Origin: Planktophila grossartii
GTDB taxonomy: Bacteria; Actinomycetota; Actinomycetes; Nanopelagicales; Nanopelagicaceae
Length of the DNA stretch: 64,000 bases
Assembly (NCBI GenBank): GCA_965234365.1
Contig: OZ248345.1
Coordinates: 1,054,001 to 1,118,000, forward strand
Direction of reading: 5' to 3'
The notes below the pieces were generated by a model, which searched no databases, was not told where the DNA came from, and worked only from the letters and a program-made list of their open reading frames with translations. Position numbers and translations under genes: made by a program. This document shows positions 60,643 through 64,000 of this stretch, one piece after another (the first letter of the stretch is position 1; the number at the start of each line of letters is the position of its first letter).

Positions 60643-61938
60643 TTAGTAGTTACGCGAGATCAATAATCGACCAGCGCGCTTTCCTTCCATAGAAAGCACT
60701 GTGATGCGGACTCCATTGACGCCGACGATGTCACTTATGACTGGAATTCGCCCCAAGTAATGCATCACGAATCCACTTGCAGTTTCGTAAGGGCCTTCAG
60801 GGAGCTCGATTCCGGTCTCTTCGAGCAGATCTTCGAGTGATATCAAGCCATCGACCTCAAAATCACCTGTACGTGATTCGAGAGAAACCTCAGTTTCATC
60901 GCCATCGTATTCATCGCGGATATCTCCAATAAGAGTTTCGACGAGGTCTTCGAGGGTGACGATGCCATCAGTTCCGCCATATTCATCGAGCACGATTGCT
61001 AGATGTTGGCGCTGATTACGCATCTCAGTGAGGGCAGGAAGAATTCCTTTTGTGCCAGGTAAGTACATGATGTTGCGTGCAAGCTCTTGGATCTTGGCAT
61101 TGGAATTTGCAAGCGAGGTATCAAGAAGATCGCGAACGTGGATAAATCCAATGACTTCATCAGAAGATCCGCGCACTACGGGATAGCGTGAATGTGACTT
61201 CTCGATTGCGAGCGCAATTGCTTTGCCCACTGTCAGAGATGCATCCATAAAATCTACTTCAGTACGAGGAACCATCACTTCGTGGACCTGTCGTTCTGAT
61301 GCATTAAATACTTCTTCAACGATGTCACGTTCTTCATCGGTGAGAGCAGCATGTCCTGCAACGAGATCGAGAAGTTCTTCTTCTGAAATTTGAGCACGTT
61401 GTTCTTTGGGATCGATTCCGAAGAGACGCACGACAATACTTGTCGAATGGGATAAGACCCAGATGATGGGGCGGAAGAGATAGGTGAGTACCTGCACGAT
61501 TCCGGCTGACGCGAGAGCAATCTCTTCGGTGCGATAGAGAGCTAAACGCTTAGGTACGAGTTCGCCGAAGACTAAAGAGAAGTAAGCGATGATTAGCGTG
61601 ACGCCAATCAGCGATGTTGTATTTGCGCTCTTCGAAGAGATGCCGAGATCTTCAAGCCATGGGATCACATAGACGCCGAGTTTTTCTGCGCCAAGGGCTG
61701 CAGAGAGAAATCCTGTGACAGTGACGCCCACTTGAAGGGCTGCTAAGAGTCGATTGGGGTTGGCGGCAACCTCGGCGACCTTTGCTCCACGTTTTCCACG
61801 ACCAGCCAACTGTTTGATCTGGCTTTCGCGGAGAGAGATAAGTGCAATTTCGGCAGCTACAAAGAGCGCCCCGAGAAAGATGAGGCCGACGACGAGAGCG
61901 ATCGCTCCGTAGATAGAGCCCGGGGGGTGACTTTCCAT
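60643..61938 (-). CDS. CNNM/CorC family ion-transport protein (hemolysin-like)
   Basis: A 431-residue membrane protein: the DUF21/CNNM domain with four helices (LIFLGALFVAAEIALISLRE and GVTVTGFLSAALGAEKLG), the CBS pair (HEVMVPRTEVDFMDASLTV; SSDEVIGFIHVRDLLDTSL), and a C-terminal CorC domain with VLDEYGGTDGIVTLEDLVETLIGDI. It probably exports Mg or another cation. It diverges from msiK. Confidence 0.9.
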   Translation of the reverse strand: MESHPPGSIYGAIALVVGLIFLGALFVAAEIALISLRESQIKQLAGRGKRGAKVAEVAANPNRLLAALQVGVTVTGFLSAALGAEKLGVYVIPWLEDLGISSKSANTTSLIGVTLIIAYFSLVFGELVPKRLALYRTEEIALASAGIVQVLTYLFRPIIWVLSHSTSIVVRLFGIDPKEQRAQISEEELLDLVAGHAALTDEERDIVEEVFNASERQVHEVMVPRTEVDFMDASLTVGKAIALAIEKSHSRYPVVRGSSDEVIGFIHVRDLLDTSLANSNAKIQELARNIMYLPGTKGILPALTEMRNQRQHLAIVLDEYGGTDGIVTLEDLVETLIGDIRDEYDGDETEVSLESRTGDFEVDGLISLEDLLEETGIELPEGPYETASGFVMHYLGRIPVISDIVGVNGVRITVLSMEGKRAGRLLISRNY

Positions 61939-61986
61939 GATGTGAGAAGTCTAGCGAGCGCCCTTCCTAAACGCTCCCCTGTGCCA

Positions 61987-61992
61987 TAACCT
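61987..61992 (+). promoter_or_regulatory. Putative -10 (TAACCT) of msiK
   Basis: TAACCT about 8 nt ahead of the first leader hairpin. No good -35 is seen. If used, the RNA would begin near position 62000, at the base of the hairpin. Confidence 0.4.
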
Positions 61993-61999
61993 TTCCCAC

Positions 62000-62017
62000 G
62001 CTGGTCAACCGACCAGC
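62000..62017 (+). promoter_or_regulatory. msiK leader hairpin 1
   Basis: GCTGGTC / GACCAGC with an AACC loop, 7 perfect pairs. It is expected at the very 5' end of the transcript. Confidence 0.5.
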
Positions 62018-62036
62018 ACCTTCATCCTCGGACCGT

Positions 62037-62054
62037 CGGGCACGTACCTGCCCG
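62037..62054 (+). promoter_or_regulatory. msiK leader hairpin 2, next to the ribosome site
   Basis: CGGGCA / TGCCCG with a 6-nt loop, 6 pairs, ending 3 nt before the Shine-Dalgarno AAGGAA (62058-62063). A start-stop pair ATGTAA follows at 62064-62069, before the msiK ATG. Confidence 0.5.
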
Positions 62055-62072
62055 GATAAGGAAATGTAAAAA

Positions 62073-63155
62073 ATGGCATCAGTTGTATTTGAAAATGCTT
62101 CACGTATCTACCCAGGCACAACAGCTCCTGCAGTAGACAAGCTCAACCTCACCGTCGCAGATGGCGAGTTCCTTGTTCTTGTTGGACCATCAGGTTGCGG
62201 TAAATCAACATCACTTCGTATGTTGGCAGGCCTTGAAGAGATCGACGGTGGTCGAGTTCTTATCGGAGATCGTGACGTCACAAACGTTGCACCAAAAGAT
62301 CGCGATATCGCGATGGTCTTCCAGTCATATGCGCTTTACCCACATATGACTGTTGCAGAGAACATGGGCTTCGCACTAAAGATCGCAGGCATCGATAAGG
62401 CAGAACGCGATAAGCGAGTCCGCGAAGCAGCTAAGTTGCTCGACCTCGAGCCATACCTAGAGCGCAAGCCAAAGGCTCTTTCAGGTGGTCAGCGTCAGCG
62501 CGTTGCAATGGGTCGTGCGATTGTTCGCGAACCACAGGTGTTCTTGATGGACGAACCACTATCTAACCTTGATGCGAAGTTGCGCGTTGCAACTCGTACA
62601 CAGATTGCTGCGCTGCAGCGTCGCCTTGGAATCACAACTGTCTACGTAACACACGACCAGGTTGAAGCTATGACCATGGGTGATCGCGTTGCAGTTCTCA
62701 AGGATGGCTTGCTACAGCAAGTTGATACACCTCGTAATCTTTACGATAAGCCAGCAAATGCATTCGTTGCAGGCTTTATCGGATCTCCTGCTATGAACCT
62801 CCTTACCGCTCCTGTTTCAGGCGGAAAGGCTCAACTTGGAGATCTCAATATCGATGTTCCAGCTTCAGCTGGCTCATCTGTAACAGTCGGTATCCGCCCA
62901 GAAGGTTGGGCACCAGCTGCAACTGGTTTCCACGTTCTCGTTGAGGTTGTTGAAGAACTCGGTTCTGATGCATTCGTATACGGAAAGCCAGCTGACACCA
63001 ACGTGAAGTTCGCTAACTCAGTCGATGAAGGCGCACAAGTAATCGTTCGCTGGGATCCAAAGAATCCACCAAAGCCAGGCGAGACAATCACTGTGGCAAA
63101 CCTTGCTGGTGCTGTACATCTCTTTGATGCAACAACAGGTGCACGCATTAACTAA
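62073..63155 (+). CDS. msiK: Multi-sugar ABC transporter ATPase MsiK/UgpC
   Basis: A 360-residue ATPase that powers several sugar ABC importers in Actinobacteria. Motifs: LVGPSGCGKSTSLRMLAG, MVFQSYALYPHMTV, KALSGGQRQRVAMGRA, VFLMDEPLSNLDAKLR and VYVTHDQVEAMTMGD, then a C-terminal OB-fold/TOBE region. No sugar permease is beside it, so it acts in trans. Its 5' leader is structured and the gene ends in a strong terminator. Confidence 0.95.
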   Translation: MASVVFENASRIYPGTTAPAVDKLNLTVADGEFLVLVGPSGCGKSTSLRMLAGLEEIDGGRVLIGDRDVTNVAPKDRDIAMVFQSYALYPHMTVAENMGFALKIAGIDKAERDKRVREAAKLLDLEPYLERKPKALSGGQRQRVAMGRAIVREPQVFLMDEPLSNLDAKLRVATRTQIAALQRRLGITTVYVTHDQVEAMTMGDRVAVLKDGLLQQVDTPRNLYDKPANAFVAGFIGSPAMNLLTAPVSGGKAQLGDLNIDVPASAGSSVTVGIRPEGWAPAATGFHVLVEVVEELGSDAFVYGKPADTNVKFANSVDEGAQVIVRWDPKNPPKPGETITVANLAGAVHLFDATTGARIN

Positions 63156-63165
63156 TTTCCAATAG

Positions 63166-63201
63166 AAAAAGCCCCGTCGATTCTTCGGCGGGGCTTTTTT
63201 T
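63166..63201. terminator. Bidirectional intrinsic terminator after msiK
   Basis: GCCCCGTCGA / TTCGGCGGGGC, 10 pairs with a TTCT loop, flanked by A5 and T7. It ends msiK (+) and faces the S51 gene (-) as well. Confidence 0.9.
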
Positions 63202-63213
63202 GTTCTATTGAGG

Positions 63214-63900
63214 TTATCGCTCGATATCCAGAGTGCCGCGCAGAACGTGAACGTTGCCGCGACCGAACTTTCTCCAAGCATCCGTGTGAACAAGAGCGGT
63301 GTTCTCATCAATTCCCAAGAGAGTCGCGTCGGAGAAAGTATTTGCTATAAAAGCTGCAACGCGATCTGGTAGCCAGCCCAACATCTTGTCGTAATGGGGA
63401 ATCACTTCAATGCCTGTAAGGAGGCCAAGGCCTTCGGAGTGGCGAGACTTTCTAATTCCCATGATGGTTCCGCCAAATGCCATTGCACCTGCAGAACATC
63501 CGGCCAATGAGGTTCCGGTCTTCCACTCTGCGACGATTTCATTCCAGAGTGGCGAACCGTTAAAGATTTCGGCAACTCGATGTGGGTCTCCCCCGGAGAA
63601 ATAGATAAGTCCTGCGCCTTTAATCGCATCAACAAACTCTGGGTTGAATGCATCGTCGCGTTCATGAATCGGTAGATAGACACATTCGCTTCCAATGCGA
63701 TCGGATTGTTCTTTCCCTAAACGCTTCCACTTCTCGCGACTGCTATCTCCTTCATGAGAAGAGGCGGTAGGAATCTGTACAAATGTATTGCGCTTACCTC
63801 TGGAAATAGCATGATGCAGGAGCTCGGTTTCAAGCTCCTGCATCTGTACTGAATATTCACCAGAACCTACAAGTGCAATTGCACCAGCGTTCTGGTCCAT
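63214..63900 (-). CDS. Peptidase S51-type (dipeptidase E/cyanophycinase family) protein
   Basis: A 228-residue class I GATase-like hydrolase. The nucleophile Ser lies in SLAGCSAGAMAFGG, after the IYFSGGDPHRVAEIF strand-loop. At the end GIDENTALVHT matches cyanophycinase-like proteins. Substrate unknown: beta-aspartyl peptides or Asp dipeptides. It follows the icd-like gene by 21 bp on the same strand. Confidence 0.85.
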   Translation of the reverse strand: MDQNAGAIALVGSGEYSVQMQELETELLHHAISRGKRNTFVQIPTASSHEGDSSREKWKRLGKEQSDRIGSECVYLPIHERDDAFNPEFVDAIKGAGLIYFSGGDPHRVAEIFNGSPLWNEIVAEWKTGTSLAGCSAGAMAFGGTIMGIRKSRHSEGLGLLTGIEVIPHYDKMLGWLPDRVAAFIANTFSDATLLGIDENTALVHTDAWRKFGRGNVHVLRGTLDIER

Positions 63901-63921
63901 AGCTATCGTGAAGCCGAAGCT

Positions 63922-64000
63922 TTACGCCATCGCCTTCTTGAGGTTCTCATCGATTGAGTCGAGGAACTGCTGAGTTGTTTGATACGGCGCATCCTTAGAG
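63922..64000 (-). CDS. 3' end of probable NADP isocitrate dehydrogenase (partial)
   Basis: Only the last 25 residues are in the window: SKDAPYQTTQQFLDSIDEN, then LKKAMA and stop. The TT-FLD-I--NL-KA pattern resembles the C-terminus of the eukaryote-like NADP-dependent isocitrate dehydrogenase (Icd1). That is a short match, so the call is tentative. The gene starts beyond 64000. Confidence 0.4.
   Translation of the reverse strand, partial: SKDAPYQTTQQFLDSIDENLKKAMA

Noticed and set aside
1..64000. CRISPR array, transposon, prophage, rRNA or tRNA genes
   Set aside because: No direct-repeat arrays, transposase or integrase motifs, or tRNA-like cloverleaf stretches were seen; nearly all of the window is protein-coding.

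Overview
The window looks like chromosome from a streamlined, moderate-GC actinobacterium, most likely a freshwater acI / Nanopelagicales-type organism (lineage is inferred). The actinobacterial markers are WhiB, MtrA/MtrB, the mycothiol enzyme MshB, AccE, MsiK, TatB, actinobacterial DapD and the DUF3107/DUF3117/DUF3499/DUF5719/DUF6113/Rv3235 families. GC looks close to half by eye. Spacers are very short, ATGA and TAATG gene overlaps are frequent, and I see no mobile element, rRNA, tRNA or CRISPR.

Layout: (1) 1-7,900: SAF-domain protein, Rv3235-like protein, secA, comF and the mtrAB two-component system behind ahcY. (2) 7,900-16,900: the conserved whiB block of manB, DUF3499, DUF5719, a large membrane glycosyltransferase and whiB, followed by a sugar nucleotidyltransferase, dapC and fdxA. 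(3) 17,000-23,300: a cysteinyl-tRNA synthetase fused to an SH3-like domain, DUF6113, mshB, moeZ, a TetR regulator, DUF3107 and a DEAD-box helicase. (4) 23,300-34,700: marC, a PHP phosphoesterase, an EamA transporter, MgtE-N/CBS, DUF1003, mrp, tatB, htrA, an O-methyltransferase, pepA, DUF3117, an orphan sigma region-4 protein, a SRPBCC protein, LOG and dapD. (5) 34,700-41,000: cell-surface polysaccharide genes (SpoIID-like, Wzt/Wzm-like ABC exporter, GT2, LytR-CpsA-Psr, UDP-glucose dehydrogenase). (6) 41,000-49,950: purEK, birA and an acyl-CoA carboxylase operon (accD, accE, maf, accA) that runs into purine nucleoside phosphorylase and a phosphosugar mutase. (7) 49,950-59,630: a nucleoside uptake and salvage cluster (two BMP-family binding proteins, ATPase, two permeases, cdd, deoA, add, deoC). 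(8) 59,630-64,000: trpS, a CNNM/CorC protein, msiK with a structured leader, an S51-type peptidase and the 3' end of a probable isocitrate dehydrogenase.

The clearest regulatory pattern is a TANNNT hexamer exactly 6 or 7 nt upstream of the start codon, without a Shine-Dalgarno sequence, at 16 genes that lead a transcript. This is the signature of leaderless mRNAs. At birA/accD the two divergent -10 hexamers overlap by 5 bp.

I found no defence island or mobile system. The best candidates for something undescribed are the SH3-like/cysteinyl-tRNA synthetase fusion beside mshB, the overlapping birA/accD promoters, the structured msiK leader, and the palindrome lying in the whiB promoter.
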